Shown here: positions 43,823 to 53,245 of the stretch, in pieces
Numbering within the stretch: the stretch's first letter is position 1
Layout: each line of letters starts with the position of its first letter
Source of the DNA: Nocardioides silvaticus
Lineage (GTDB): Bacteria > Actinomycetota > Actinomycetes > Propionibacteriales > Nocardioidaceae
Length of the DNA: 64,000 nucleotides
Direction of reading: 5' to 3'
NCBI RefSeq assembly: GCF_003160695.1
Contig: NZ_QGDD01000002.1
Location: forward strand, 310,001-374,000
The notes under the pieces: generated by a model
Told to the model about the DNA's origin: nothing
Databases searched by the model: none
What the model saw: only the letters and a program-made list of their open reading frames with translations
Program-made: the position numbers and the translations under genes

Positions 43823-43870
43823 GCGCTCACCGTACGACGACCGCGGGGCCTGGCCGCGTAGCCTTCCCGG

Positions 43871-44359
43871 GTGAGCAGCGAGAAGCCCGACTACACCGCA
43901 TCCGAGCGCAAGACCCTCGTCGACACGCTCGCCGCGAACCGCGCCGAGGTCCTGGCCCTGCTCGACGGGCTCACCGAGGAGGAGGCGCGGCGCAGCCTGG
44001 TGCCCTCGCTCACCACCCTGCTCGGGCTGGTGAAGCACGCCGCCTTCGCCGAGCAGGTGTGGTTCCACGTCACGCTGGCCGGCCGGACACGGGCCGAGCT
44101 CGGCGTGCCTGAGACGGTCGACGAGAGCTTCACCCTCACCCCCGACGACACCATCGCCTCGATCAGCGACAACTTCCGTCGCGTGTGCGCCGAGTCCGAT
44201 CGCGTGGCGTTCGACCACGACCTCGACGACACCGCGACCCATGCCCGGCGCGGGCCGGTCGCCCTGCGGTGGAGCTACGTGCACATGATCGAGGAGCTGG
44301 CCCGGCACGCCGGCCACGGCGACATCCTGCGCGAGCAGGTCCTCGCGGCGCGATCGTGA
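43871..44359 (+). CDS. DinB-like/mycothiol-dependent maleylpyruvate isomerase-type domain protein
   Basis: 162 aa four-helix protein: TLVDTLAANRAEVLALLDGLTEEEARRSL, LGLVKHAAFAEQVWF (first metal His) and VHMIEELARHAGHGDILREQ (second His pair) are the DinB_2 pattern. Function unknown; members may be thiol transferases. GTG 43871 follows a TAGCCT hexamer by 7 nt. GTGA overlap with the MOSC gene. Confidence 0.82.
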   Translation: MSSEKPDYTASERKTLVDTLAANRAEVLALLDGLTEEEARRSLVPSLTTLLGLVKHAAFAEQVWFHVTLAGRTRAELGVPETVDESFTLTPDDTIASISDNFRRVCAESDRVAFDHDLDDTATHARRGPVALRWSYVHMIEELARHAGHGDILREQVLAARS

Positions 44360-44808
44360 CGCCCACCGTCGTCGCGATCCACATCGCCAAAGGGCGCCGG
44401 CTCCCGATGCAGGCCAAGGACCGCGTCGAGGTCGAGGCGGGGAAGGGCATCGTCGGCGACCGCTACCACGGCGCGAAGCACCGGCACGTCTCGGTGCAGA
44501 GCCGGGAGAGCCTCGACCAGGCCGCGGAGATCTTCGGCCGCGAGGTCCTCTCGGAGCTCACCCGGCGCAACATCACGATCAGCCACGGCCCGGTGCCCCG
44601 TGATCCCGGCGCCCTGCTCCGCATCGGCGACGTGCTGCTCGAGGCGGTGCGGGTCGCGGCACCGTGCAAGCTGCTCGACGACACGATCGGCGCGGGTGCC
44701 CAGGAGGCACTGCGCCGCCGGGCGGGGACCGTGTTCCGCGTGCTCGAGGGCGGCTCGATCGCGGTGGGCGACCCCGTGCTTCAGCCGGACCTCCTGCCGA
44801 TCACGTAG
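44356..44808 (+). CDS. MOSC-domain protein
   Basis: 150 aa. GKGIVGDRYHGAKHRHVSVQ and LLRIGDVLLEAVRVAAPCKLL contain the conserved MOSC segment with its Cys (APCK). MOSC proteins handle sulfur or molybdenum cofactor. Coupled to the DinB-like gene; the 3' end overlaps the convergent gene by 28 bp. Confidence 0.83.
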   Translation: MTPTVVAIHIAKGRRLPMQAKDRVEVEAGKGIVGDRYHGAKHRHVSVQSRESLDQAAEIFGREVLSELTRRNITISHGPVPRDPGALLRIGDVLLEAVRVAAPCKLLDDTIGAGAQEALRRRAGTVFRVLEGGSIAVGDPVLQPDLLPIT

Positions 44809-45977
44809 GCCCGCTCGGTCGTCTCGCCACGTGCGGCGACCGGCGCCCGCCGGTACCACTCGACGTCGACCAGGCCGGCCTTCTCGAAGAGGGCGGCGAC
44901 GGCAGCCGGCTCCTGCAGCACGAAGTCGAGGTCGACCGCCGCGTCGAACCAGTCGTCGCGGTGGACGTGGCCGGTGCCGGCGTGCCCGGCGTAGACCAGC
45001 CAGCCGCCCGGTCGCAACGGCCGCACCAGGGCCGCGAGCGCGTCGGGCATCTCGGCCGGCGTGGTGTGGACGAGCGAGTACCACGCCAGCACAGCTCCCC
45101 AGCCGTCCGCCGTCGTCGGGCGCATCAGCCGGCGCAGGTCGCCGACCTCGTACGTCGCATCGGGGTAGCGCCCGCGAGCCTGCTCCACCATGGCGGGGGA
45201 GAGGTCGAGCCCGGTGGCGGCTGCGCCGCACTCGGTCAGGAACGCCGTGACGTGACCCGGCCCGCAGCCGACCTCGACCAGGGGCGCGTAACCGGCCAGC
45301 TCGACCACCCGTTCCAGCAGCCAGCGCTCGAACGGCAGGTGCTCGAGCTCGTCGGTCAGCGCGTCGGCGTACCCGCTCGCCACCGCGTCGTACGACGACC
45401 GCACCCGCTCGTCGCGGGTGGCCAGGTCGATCTGGGCGGCCGGTGCCGGGGGAGCGGCGGTGTCGTCGGCGGGCTGGTCGCCCAGGAGGTGCACCCAGCG
45501 TGGGTCCCGCTCTCCGGCCTTGCGGGGCAGCACCCGCACCAGCGGCGTCGGTGCGCCCGCCATCCGCTCGAGCGTGGCCTCGACGTCGCTGCGGTCGGTG
45601 AACGCGTGCAGTCGCTCGGTGCGGGTGCGGAGCAGCCCGGCGGCCTGCGGACCGCGCAGCAGCAGCACGGTGAGCAGCGCCCGCTCGTCCTCGGCGAGGT
45701 CGAGAAGCTCGCTGAGCACCTGGTGGTACTTCAGGGTCCGGGGGCCGCGATCGGCCCACACGATCCGCAGCAGGCCGCGGTCCTTGAGGTCACGGCAGGC
45801 GCTCTCGACGAGGGCCTCGTCGTAGGCCACCACCGGGTCCCGGCTCGAGGTCTGGTTGCAGGCGGTGCGCAGCGCGTTGAGGGACAACGGGTAGGAGTCG
45901 GGGACCGTGCGCTGCTTCTCGAGCAGGCACCCGAGGATCCGCTGGTCGACGTCGCTCAGGACAGGGAGATCGGCCAC
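44781..45977 (-). CDS. DUF480 (YceH) winged-helix protein fused to a SAM methyltransferase
   Basis: 398 aa. Residues 1-175 match the YceH/DUF480 family (DQRILGCLLEKQRTVPDSYPLSLNALRTACNQTSSRDPV). Residues 185-398 are a class I methyltransferase (YAPLVEVGCGPGHVTAFL motif I, AAATGLDLSPAMVEQAR, ALVRPLRPGGWLVYAGHAG). YceH normally stands alone, so the fusion is notable. GTG start lies 6 nt after TAGGCT, implying a leaderless transcript. Its substrate is unknown. Confidence 0.85.
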   Translation of the reverse strand: MADLPVLSDVDQRILGCLLEKQRTVPDSYPLSLNALRTACNQTSSRDPVVAYDEALVESACRDLKDRGLLRIVWADRGPRTLKYHQVLSELLDLAEDERALLTVLLLRGPQAAGLLRTRTERLHAFTDRSDVEATLERMAGAPTPLVRVLPRKAGERDPRWVHLLGDQPADDTAAPPAPAAQIDLATRDERVRSSYDAVASGYADALTDELEHLPFERWLLERVVELAGYAPLVEVGCGPGHVTAFLTECGAAATGLDLSPAMVEQARGRYPDATYEVGDLRRLMRPTTADGWGAVLAWYSLVHTTPAEMPDALAALVRPLRPGGWLVYAGHAGTGHVHRDDWFDAAVDLDFVLQEPAAVAALFEKAGLVDVEWYRRAPVAARGETTERAYVIGRRSG

Positions 45978-45986
45978 GGGTCGAGC

Positions 45987-46697
45987 CTAGGCAGTCCTCC
46001 TGCGCGCCAGGCCTCTTTCCGCGGGATCTGGGTCGAAGGCCCGCAGGGTGCGGTCCAGCGCCGCGAGCAACAGGAACCCGTAGATCACCCCGGCCACCAC
46101 GTCGGTGAACCAGTGCTGGTTGAGCCGGGTCCGGAAGTAGGCCTCGGCGAGACCGAGCACGAGCGGGATGCCGTAGAGCCACCGGGTGGTGCGCCTGGAC
46201 AGCGCGCCGTAGTACGACGCCAGCACAACCGCCGTGCCCGAGATCAGGATGATCCGCGCGCAGCCCCCGGACGGGAACGCGCCGATCCTGGTGCCGACCA
46301 GGCTGATCAGGTCGCGGTCGCGGTCGACGATGGCAGCGATCGTGAGCTGGCACAGCCGGGCGATCCACCAGGCGGCGGGGAACAGGGCGATCGGCACCCA
46401 CCAGCGCCAGCCGCGGGTGGCGAACCAGATCGCGAAGACGATCGCGAGCACCGCGCCGAGGATCTGCGTCTGCCGGACGTTGCCCATCTGGGTGAGCGTC
46501 TCGAGGACGTCGGTCCAGTCGGTGTTGCCGGCGCGGTCGATGCGCTCGAAGATCGGCTCGTCGACCGGGCCCTGGAGGGCCTTGGCGACGAAGCCGATGG
46601 CGAGGGCGATCGCGTTGGCGAGCGCGACCGTGATGACGCCGGTGGTGAAGCCGGCGCCCCATCTGAGTCCGGCTAGCTGCCGTCCGCGATCCCCCAT
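45987..46697 (-). CDS. PAP2-family membrane phosphatase-like protein with altered motif
   Basis: 236 aa, about six membrane helices. The third motif RTRLNQHWFTDVVAG keeps R-x5-H-x3-D, but the second motif reads FPSGGCARI where PSGH is normal, so the catalytic His is replaced by Gly. Motif 1 (KxxxxxxRP) was not found. It may be a degenerate or non-catalytic member. ATG 46697 lies 10 nt after TAGACT. Confidence 0.78.
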   Translation of the reverse strand: MGDRGRQLAGLRWGAGFTTGVITVALANAIALAIGFVAKALQGPVDEPIFERIDRAGNTDWTDVLETLTQMGNVRQTQILGAVLAIVFAIWFATRGWRWWVPIALFPAAWWIARLCQLTIAAIVDRDRDLISLVGTRIGAFPSGGCARIILISGTAVVLASYYGALSRRTTRWLYGIPLVLGLAEAYFRTRLNQHWFTDVVAGVIYGFLLLAALDRTLRAFDPDPAERGLARRRTA

Positions 46698-46759
46698 GGT
46701 CGCGAGGAGTCTAGGGGCGGACGCCGGGTTTCGGGACAGGACCGGGAGATCCCGGTCGC

Positions 46760-47638
46760 TCAGTCGGCGCTGACGACGCAGTCGGCGAGGACCGGGGAGC
46801 CGTCCCGCTCGCCGCCGGCGATGGTCGCGGCGGCGACGATCCGCCCGTCCTCACGCCAGCCGGCGACCCGGATCGTCTCGCCCGGGAACACCACCCCGGC
46901 GAACCGGGCCGTGAACCCGGAGACCCGGCCGGCGTCGCTGCCGAGCAGCCCGTCGGTGAGCTCGCGGAGCACGATCCCGTAGGAGCAGAGACCGTGCAGG
47001 ATCGGTGCCGGGAAGCCGGCGGTCTTCGCGAAGTCGGGGTCGGCGTGCAGCGGGTTGCGGTCACCGCACAGGCGGTAGAGCAGCGCCTGCTGCGGCGTCA
47101 CGTCGTACGACGCCACCAGGTCGGGCTCGCGCTCGGGGACGACCACCGGCTCCGACCCGCCGCGGTCGCCGCCCCAGCCGCCCTCGCCCTTCACGAAGAT
47201 CGACGAGCGGGTGCGCCACAGCTCCTCACCACTCTCGGAGCGGGCGACGCCCTCCTGCCAGATGACGGCCGCCTTGCCCTTGTCCCAGACGTCGGTGAGC
47301 GTCGTGGTCACGGTCGCCGAGCCCGACGTGGGCAGCGGACCGGACACGGAGATCGACTGCGAGCCGTGCACGACCTGCGCGAGGTTGATGTCGCAGCCCG
47401 GCAGGTCGAGCGGCGGCGGGTCGGTCTCGTGGAAGGTCGGGACGACGACGCCGAACGACGGCAGCACCTGCAGGCCGGGCCCGTCCAGCGTGTAGCGGAG
47501 CGCGGAGGGGGAGAGGTTGTCACCGTCGCGGGAGCCCGCGCCGATGCCGAGGTGGTAGAGCAGCACGTCGCTCTCGGTCCACGAGAACGACGTGGAGCCG
47601 ACGTCGGCCCCGATCGCGACGGACGGGTCGATCGGCAT
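46760..47638 (-). CDS. MaoC-like 2-enoyl-CoA hydratase (Rv3538/ChsH3-like)
   Basis: 292 aa double hot-dog hydratase. YHLGIGAGSRDGDNLSPSALRYT is the N-terminal half; the C-terminal half has LYRLCGDRNPLHADPDFAKTAGFPAPILHGLCSYG with the hydratase-2 D-x-N-P-x-H catalytic motif. Rv3538 lies beside kstD in M. tuberculosis, as here, and hydrates steroid side-chain enoyl-CoA. ATG 47638 with GAAAGGA upstream. It follows kstD in the same direction after a repeat. Confidence 0.87.
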   Translation of the reverse strand: MPIDPSVAIGADVGSTSFSWTESDVLLYHLGIGAGSRDGDNLSPSALRYTLDGPGLQVLPSFGVVVPTFHETDPPPLDLPGCDINLAQVVHGSQSISVSGPLPTSGSATVTTTLTDVWDKGKAAVIWQEGVARSESGEELWRTRSSIFVKGEGGWGGDRGGSEPVVVPEREPDLVASYDVTPQQALLYRLCGDRNPLHADPDFAKTAGFPAPILHGLCSYGIVLRELTDGLLGSDAGRVSGFTARFAGVVFPGETIRVAGWREDGRIVAAATIAGGERDGSPVLADCVVSAD

Positions 47639-47659
47639 GCGTTTCCTTTCGTCTTGCGG

Positions 47660-47704
47660 GGTCTCGATACGCCCTCGCCCGGGGGCTCGGGCTACTCGAC
47701 CACC
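47660..47704. repeat. Long-form dispersed repeat between kstD and the hydratase
   Basis: GGTCTCGATACGCCCTCGCC, then CGGGGGCTCGGGCTACTCGACCACC; the reverse complement begins GGTGGTCGAGTAG. The kstD stop codon TAG lies in it, so the last KstD residues VVE derive from the repeat. Confidence 0.8.
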
Positions 47705-49416
47705 GATTCCTTCACGATGTCCTCCACGGCCAGGTAGCCGAAGACGAGGGCGGGTCCGATGGTGGCGCCGGGGCCGGCGTAGGTGTAGCCCATGACGGCG
47801 GCCGACACGTTGCCGGCGGCGTACAGGCCGGGGATGACCGAGCCGTCCGCGCGCACCACCCGGGCCCGCTCGTCGGTGAGCAGGCCGCCCTTGGTGCCGA
47901 GGTCGCCCGGCACGATCTTGACGGCGTAGAACGGACCCTGGTCGATCGTGTGCAGCGACGGGTTCGGCTTCACGGTCGGGTCGGAGTAGTACTTGTCGTA
48001 GGCCGACTCGCCGCGGTGGAAGTCCTCGTCGACGCCGGTGCGGGCGAAGCCGTTGAAGCGCTCGACGGTCGCGACGAGCGCGTCGGCCGGGACGGCGATC
48101 TCCGCGGCCAGCTCGGCCAGCGTCGCGGCCTTCTTGATGGTGCCGTTCTTGTACCAACGCCCGGGGAACGGCTGCCGCGGGCTGAGACCGGCGAAGAGGT
48201 AGCGGTTGCGGTAGCGCTGGTCGATGATCATCCAGCTCGGCACGTGGCCGACGCCGGTCTGCTCGCCGCGGTACATCGCCTGCACGGCCTCGACGTAGGG
48301 GAGCGCCTCGTTCATGTAACGCTGCCCCGCCTGGTTGACCATGATCGAGCCCGGCAGGTTGCGCTCGGCGAGGCAGAACCACGGGCCGTTCGGCAGCGGG
48401 ATGGTCGGCCCCCACCAGGCGTCGTCCATGATGTCGGTCGCCGCGCCGGCAGCGATGCCGGCCTCGAGCCCAGCGCCGGTGTTGAACGCCGAGCCGGTGG
48501 TCCACTCCTCGGAGGTGGGCTGGGGGAGGAACTTCGCGCGGAGCTCGGGGTTGCGCTCGAAGCCGCCGCTGCCGAGGACCACGCCGCGGCGGGCGCGGAT
48601 CTCGTGCCGCTGGGTCTCCCCGGTGGTCGAGCTTGTCGAGACCACGACGCCGACCACGCGGCCGTTCTCGAGGAGCAGGTCGGTCAGCTCGTGCTCGTAG
48701 TGGACCGGCACGCCGGCGTCGATCAGACCCTTGCGAAGACCGATCGCGATCGCGTTGCCCATCGCGAACATCTTGCGGCCCAGCATCATGCTCACCAGCC
48801 GCCGGAACAGCACCATGATCATCGTCAGCGGGCCCTTGACGGTCCGCAGCCCGAGGCTGATCTTCCGGTACATCGCCTGGGTGACGATCAGGTTGGCGGG
48901 AGCCTTGGTGTACGGCGGGTGCAGCCGCTCGAGCTCCTCGCCGAGGAACCGCGCGTCGATCGGCACCGGCTCCACGGTGCGGCCACGGGGTCGGCCACCG
49001 GGCGCCTCGGGGTGGTAGTCGGCGTACTCCGGCACCCAGGTGAACCGCACCGGGGTGTTCTCGCGGAGGAAGTCCATCACCTCGGCGCCGCGGTCGATGT
49101 AGGTGTCGCGGCGGACCTTGGAGACGGCGTCGCCGACGATCGAGTCGAGGTACTGCTTCGAGCTGGCGAGGTCGTCGTCCTCGCCAGCCGCCTTGAGCGC
49201 GTAGTTGCCGGGGATCCAGACGCCGCCACCGCTGCGCGCGGTGGACCCGCCGAAGTAGGGACTCTTCTCGACCAGGATGGTGTCCAGGCCCCGCCGCCCG
49301 GCCGCCAGCGCCGCACTCATGCCGGCGCCGCCGGCGCCCACCACCACCACGTCGACCTCGGCCGGCAGCGAAGAGCTGGCGCCACCCTCTGGTCGCGCCT
49401 GTCGAGACCCCGTCAT
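47692..49416 (-). CDS. kstD: 3-ketosteroid delta1-dehydrogenase KstD
   Basis: 574 aa flavoprotein. DVVVVGAGGAGMSAALAAG binds FAD, ARSGGGVWIPGN and the C-terminal GYTYAGPGATIGPALVFGYLA (with active-site Tyr and the YAGxGA loop) are KstD signatures. It inserts the C1-C2 double bond, which with 9-alpha-hydroxylation causes ring-B opening. Two repeats lie in it: VVSTSSTTGET (around residue 255) and SRQARPEG near the N-terminus; its stop codon comes from a third. ATG 49416 is 8 nt after TACAGT. Confidence 0.93.
   Translation of the reverse strand: MTGSRQARPEGGASSSLPAEVDVVVVGAGGAGMSAALAAGRRGLDTILVEKSPYFGGSTARSGGGVWIPGNYALKAAGEDDDLASSKQYLDSIVGDAVSKVRRDTYIDRGAEVMDFLRENTPVRFTWVPEYADYHPEAPGGRPRGRTVEPVPIDARFLGEELERLHPPYTKAPANLIVTQAMYRKISLGLRTVKGPLTMIMVLFRRLVSMMLGRKMFAMGNAIAIGLRKGLIDAGVPVHYEHELTDLLLENGRVVGVVVSTSSTTGETQRHEIRARRGVVLGSGGFERNPELRAKFLPQPTSEEWTTGSAFNTGAGLEAGIAAGAATDIMDDAWWGPTIPLPNGPWFCLAERNLPGSIMVNQAGQRYMNEALPYVEAVQAMYRGEQTGVGHVPSWMIIDQRYRNRYLFAGLSPRQPFPGRWYKNGTIKKAATLAELAAEIAVPADALVATVERFNGFARTGVDEDFHRGESAYDKYYSDPTVKPNPSLHTIDQGPFYAVKIVPGDLGTKGGLLTDERARVVRADGSVIPGLYAAGNVSAAVMGYTYAGPGATIGPALVFGYLAVEDIVKESVVE
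48622..48643 (-). repeat. Dispersed palindromic repeat, short form, in-frame in kstD
   Basis: GGTGGTCGAGCTTGTCGAGACC on the plus strand; on the coding strand it is read as VVSTSSTT, within a loop-like stretch of KstD. Confidence 0.82.
49391..49409 (-). repeat. Dispersed palindromic repeat, divergent copy near kstD start
   Basis: GGTCGCGCCTGTCGAGACC, read from the coding strand as SRQARP, a third reading frame of the repeat. Confidence 0.65.
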
Positions 49417-49426
49417 GGCACAAAAC

Positions 49427-49440
49427 TGTAACAGGTTCTA
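49427..49440. promoter_or_regulatory. KstR-type operator between kstD and hsaE
   Basis: TGTAACAGGTTCTA, an exact consensus fit. TACAGT on the minus side (8 nt before the kstD ATG) and TAGTAT on the plus side (7 nt before the hsaE GTG) overlap the two ends, so one box can shut two leaderless promoters. Confidence 0.87.
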
Positions 49441-49451
49441 GTATCTGACCT

Positions 49452-50258
49452 GTGACCTCCCAGGACGCGATCTCGGCCGCCGTCGAGCGCCTTGCCGTCG
49501 CCCAGGAGACCCGGGTGCCGTGCGCCCCGGTGCGGGACCTGATCGGCACCGACGACCTGCCCGCGGCGTACGCCGTCCAGCAGGGGCTGGTGCAGCGCCG
49601 GGTCGCCGCCGGGGTGAGCGTGGTGGGCCGCAAGATCGGTGCCACCTCGGAGGCCGTGCAGCAGCAACTCGGCGTGGACCAGCCCGACTTCGGCTACCTG
49701 CTGAGCGACATGGACGTCAGCCACGGCGCCCACGGGACTCCGGTGTCGATGCGCACGCTCGTGCAACCGCGGGTCGAGGCCGAGGTGGCCTTCCGGCTCG
49801 GCGCGGACGTCGCGCCCACCGACGAGGCCGACATCACGATCGAGGCGGTCCGCGCCGCGGTCGACGTCGCGCTGCCGGCCCTGGAGATCGTCGACTCCCG
49901 CATCGCCGACTGGCAGATCGGCTTCACCGACACCGTGGCCGACAACGCCTCCAGCGGGCTCTTCGTCGTGGGGGAGGACGGGCGGCCGCTGGCCGACCTC
50001 GAGCCGCGCGACGTGGTGATGTCGCTGACCATCAACGGCGAGGAGCGGTCGGCCGGCACCGGGGCCGCGTGCCTCGGCGACCCGCTCGAGGCGCTGCGGT
50101 GGCTCGCCGTGCAGGCGCACCGCTTCGGCGACCCGCTGCGGGCCGGCCAGGTCGTGCTGTCCGGCGCGCTGGGCCCGTTCGTGCCGTTCGCCCCGGGCGA
50201 CAGGGTGGTCGCCTCCATCAGCGGCTTCGCGCCGCTGACCGTGGATTTCGAGGAGTAG
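49452..50258 (+). CDS. hsaE: 2-hydroxy-hexa-2,4-dienoate hydratase HsaE
   Basis: 268 aa, 2-keto-4-pentenoate hydratase family. [33 protein letters not shown] (metal Glu pair) and [28 protein letters not shown] are characteristic. It hydrates the dienoate released by HsaD to 4-hydroxy-2-oxohexanoate. GTG 49452 is leaderless. First gene of hsaE-hsaG-hsaF, the same order as in mycobacteria. Confidence 0.92.
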   Translation: MTSQDAISAAVERLAVAQETRVPCAPVRDLIGTDDLPAAYAVQQGLVQRRVAAGVSVVGRKIGATSEAVQQQLGVDQPDFGYLLSDMDVSHGAHGTPVSMRTLVQPRVEAEVAFRLGADVAPTDEADITIEAVRAAVDVALPALEIVDSRIADWQIGFTDTVADNASSGLFVVGEDGRPLADLEPRDVVMSLTINGEERSAGTGAACLGDPLEALRWLAVQAHRFGDPLRAGQVVLSGALGPFVPFAPGDRVVASISGFAPLTVDFEE

Positions 50259-50268
50259 GGAGAGAGTC

Positions 50269-51174
50269 GTGAGCAAGCTGACGGCGGCGATCGTCGGTCC
50301 CGGCAACATCGGGACCGACCTCATGTACAAGCTGCTGCGCTCGGAGGTGATCGAGCCGCGGTGGATGATCGGGGTGGACCCGGCCAGCGAGGGCCTCAGG
50401 CTCGCGGCCGACCGCGGCCTGGTCTCCACCCACGAGGGCGTCGACTGGCTCCTCAAGCAGGACGAGCTGCCGGACCTGCTGTTCGAGGCCACCTCGGCCT
50501 ACGTGCACAAGGAGTACGCGCCGCGCTACGCGGACGCCGGCATCCGGGCGATCGACCTGACGCCCGCCGCGGTCGGTCCGGCGGTCATCCCCCCGGTCAA
50601 CGGCGAGGAGCACGTGGCCGCGCCCAACGTCAACATGATCACCTGCGGCGGCCAGGCGACGATCCCGATGGTGGCGGCCGTCTCCCGGGTCACCCCGGTG
50701 TCGTACGCCGAGATCGTCGCCTCGGTCTCCAGCGTGAGCGCCGGCCCGGGCACCCGCGCCAACATCGACGAGTTCACCCGCACGACGGCTGCGGGTGTGG
50801 AGACGATCGGCGGTGCCGAGAAGGGCAAGGCGATCATCATCCTCAACCCGGCCGAGCCGCCGATGATCATGCGCGACACGATCTTCTGCGCGGTCGACCC
50901 CGACGCCGACACCGACGCGATCGCCGAGTCCGTCCACGAGATGGAGCGGGCGGTGCAGGAGTACGTGCCGGGCTACCGGCTGCTGCAGGAGCCGCAGTTC
51001 GACGGGCCTTCGGACTTCACGAAAGGGATGCGGCGGGTCTCGGTCTTCGTCGAGGTCGAGGGCGCGGGCGACTACCTGCCGCCGTACTCCGGCAACCTCG
51101 ACATCATGACCGCCGCCGCCGCGCGCGTCGGCGAGAACATTGCCCGATCGATGGCGACGAGGAGCCTGGCGTGA
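50269..51174 (+). CDS. hsaG: Acylating propanal/acetaldehyde dehydrogenase HsaG
   Basis: 301 aa. [20 protein letters not shown] binds [22 protein letters not shown] has the acylating Cys, and [20 protein letters not shown] is conserved. It converts propanal released by HsaF into propionyl-CoA, and complexes with HsaF so the aldehyde is channelled. GTG 50269 with GGGAGAG upstream. Confidence 0.93.
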   Translation: MSKLTAAIVGPGNIGTDLMYKLLRSEVIEPRWMIGVDPASEGLRLAADRGLVSTHEGVDWLLKQDELPDLLFEATSAYVHKEYAPRYADAGIRAIDLTPAAVGPAVIPPVNGEEHVAAPNVNMITCGGQATIPMVAAVSRVTPVSYAEIVASVSSVSAGPGTRANIDEFTRTTAAGVETIGGAEKGKAIIILNPAEPPMIMRDTIFCAVDPDADTDAIAESVHEMERAVQEYVPGYRLLQEPQFDGPSDFTKGMRRVSVFVEVEGAGDYLPPYSGNLDIMTAAAARVGENIARSMATRSLA

Positions 51175-52298
51175 CCGCGAACCCCGGCAACACCGACATC
51201 AACACCCTCGAGCGCACCTGGTCGGGGATCCACGGCGACGAGCCGTTCGGCAAGCTCGACCTGCGGCTGACCGACACCTGCCTGCGCGACGGGTCGCACC
51301 ACAAGCGGCACCAGTTCACCGCCCAGGAGGTGCACGACATCGTCGAGGCCCTCGACACCTCCGGCATCCCGGTCATCGAGGTCACCCACGGCGACGGGCT
51401 CGGCGGAAGCAGCTTCAACTACGGCTTCTCGCGCACCCCCGAGCAGGAGCTGATCAGGATCGCAGCCGAGACCGCGAAGCGCGCGAGGATCGCGTTCCTG
51501 ATGCTGCCCGGCGTCGGCACCAAGGACGACATCCGCGCCGCCCAGGACAACGGCGGGCAGATCTGCCGGATCGCCACCCACTGCACCGAGGCCGACGTGT
51601 CGATCCAGCACTTCGGGCTCGCGCGCGAGCTGGGCCTGGAGACGGTCGGGTTCCTCATGATGAGCCACACCCAGCCCCCGGAGGTGCTGGCCAAGCAGGC
51701 GCGGACTATGGTCGACGCCGGCTGCCAGTGCGTCTACGTCGTCGACTCCGCCGGCGCGCTCATCATGGAGCAGACCGCCGACCGCGTCTCCGCCGTCGTC
51801 GCCGAGATCGGCGACCAGGCCGACGTGGGCTTCCACGGCCACGAGAACCTCGGGCTGGGCGTCGCCAACACCGTCATCGCCGCCCGTGCCGGGGCCACCC
51901 AGATCGACGGCTCGGTGCGCCGCTTCGGCGCGGGCGCGGGCAACACGCCGCTCGAGGCGTTCATCGGGGTCTGCGACAAGCTCGGCTGGACCACCGGTGT
52001 CGACTTCCTCAAGATCGTCGACGCCTCCGAGGACGTCATCAAGCCCGCGATGCCCGAGGAGTGCCAGCTCGACCGGATGACCCTGATGATGGGGTACGCC
52101 GGCGTGTACTCGAGCTTCCTCAAGCACGCCGGCAACGCGGCCGACCGCTACGGCGTCTCCGGCGCCCAGATCCTCCTCGAGGCCGGCAACCGCAAGCTGA
52201 TCGGCGGCCAGGAGGACCAGCTCATCGACATCGCGCTGATGCTGAAGCGCGAAGCCGACCTCGAGGGACGAGAGGTCGGCGTCTCGCGCGCAGGTTGA
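51171..52298 (+). CDS. hsaF: 4-hydroxy-2-oxoacid aldolase HsaF
   Basis: 375 aa. [19 protein letters not shown] carries the catalytic His/Arg/Asp of the DmpG family, [15 protein letters not shown] follows, and [16 protein letters not shown] has the HxH metal site. It cleaves 4-hydroxy-2-oxohexanoate to pyruvate and propanal. N-terminal 25 residues extend beyond DmpG. GTG 51171 overlaps the hsaG stop. The tail SRAG may derive from repeat-like sequence. Confidence 0.92.
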   Translation: MTANPGNTDINTLERTWSGIHGDEPFGKLDLRLTDTCLRDGSHHKRHQFTAQEVHDIVEALDTSGIPVIEVTHGDGLGGSSFNYGFSRTPEQELIRIAAETAKRARIAFLMLPGVGTKDDIRAAQDNGGQICRIATHCTEADVSIQHFGLARELGLETVGFLMMSHTQPPEVLAKQARTMVDAGCQCVYVVDSAGALIMEQTADRVSAVVAEIGDQADVGFHGHENLGLGVANTVIAARAGATQIDGSVRRFGAGAGNTPLEAFIGVCDKLGWTTGVDFLKIVDASEDVIKPAMPEECQLDRMTLMMGYAGVYSSFLKHAGNAADRYGVSGAQILLEAGNRKLIGGQEDQLIDIALMLKREADLEGREVGVSRAG

Positions 52299-52305
52299 GC
52301 AAGGC

Positions 52306-52329
52306 CGCGACCGAGCCTGCGAGGTCGCG
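52306..52329. terminator. Possible hairpin between convergent hsaF and the coiled-coil gene
   Basis: CGCGACC-GAGCCTGCGA-GGTCGCG forms a 7-bp stem with a 10-nt loop, 7 nt past the hsaF stop. No T-run follows, so it is only a weak candidate. Confidence 0.3.
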
Positions 52330-52349
52330 CAAGCCGCGTCGAAACCGGG

Positions 52350-53000
52350 CTAAGCAGGACGCGGACGCCGGCGCAGCCGCTGGCTGATCTGGCTCTCGAG
52401 CCCTCCGTTGCCCTTCGGCTCCGTCTGGTCCCGCTCGTCGGCGAGCGCGGCTGGGTCGATCGTGATCGAGCTGCGCAGCTCCGCCAACGGGATCATGGTC
52501 TCGACCAGGTCGTCCTTGGCGCGCTCGAGGGCGAGCTCGAGGTCGTCGGCGAGGGTCTCGAGGCGGAGGATGGTGCGGCCGGCCTGCGCCTCGGCCTCGC
52601 TGCGCGCCCGGTCGCGCAGCTCCTGGGCCTCCGCGACCATCCGCTCGGACTGGACCCGCGCCTGCGCCTCGATCTCCCGGGCCAGCGCCTCGGCGTGCCG
52701 GACGATCTGCTCGGCCTCGGCGAGGGCGCGCTGGCGGGCCTCGATCGCCGAGCCCAGCAGCTCCTCGGCCTCGCGCCTGGTGCCGAGCATGGTCCGGAAC
52801 TCGCCCAGCGCCTCGGTCGCGCGCGCCTCCACCTCGGCGGCCGTCGGTGGCGTCACCCGCGACGGGGTGACCGTGGCGGCGGGCGGCTCCTTCTCGGCCC
52901 AGTCGTCGTGGTTGACGTCGTGATCGGCGTCGGCGCCCGGCCGGTCCTCTTCGTCGGGCTGGCTGCCGCTCCTGCCGAACAAGATCTCCCAGTGCTCCAT
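52350..53000 (-). CDS. DivIVA-like coiled-coil protein
   Basis: 216 aa. After a short acidic start (EHWEILFGRSGSQPDEEDR) the protein is a long Ala/Glu/Arg-rich coiled coil (EVEARATEALGEFRTMLG through ERAKDDLVETMIPL), as in DivIVA-domain proteins. Role unknown; perhaps polar or cell-wall scaffold. ATG 53000 has AGGGGGA upstream. It is not obviously linked to steroid metabolism. Confidence 0.72.
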   Translation of the reverse strand: MEHWEILFGRSGSQPDEEDRPGADADHDVNHDDWAEKEPPAATVTPSRVTPPTAAEVEARATEALGEFRTMLGTRREAEELLGSAIEARQRALAEAEQIVRHAEALAREIEAQARVQSERMVAEAQELRDRARSEAEAQAGRTILRLETLADDLELALERAKDDLVETMIPLAELRSSITIDPAALADERDQTEPKGNGGLESQISQRLRRRPRPA

Positions 53001-53245
53001 CGGTCCCCCTGTCGGACGCTCGAGGCTCGTGGCCGTGGTCCGGGAACGCACGTCAGCGAGGACCCGGTCCTTGGAGCGAACCTGGTCCTCCGAGCTTCCC
53101 CGTCCGCGCGGTGGCCGTGTCTCCACGCGTTCTGGCGATGGTAACCGCGGGTCGACGGCTCACTCCGGGGTCCGGGTAAAACTCGGCGTCCAACGGTCAG
53201 CAACCTTCCCGGATCCGAGAACTCGCGCGTGCGCTTCTCCAAAAC

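Noticed and set aside
46760..49645. Reading the hydratase as the end of a 961-aa protein
   Set aside because: Upstream of ATG 47638 the frame is antisense-like Arg-rich sequence through kstD in another frame. A ribosome-binding site precedes 47638.
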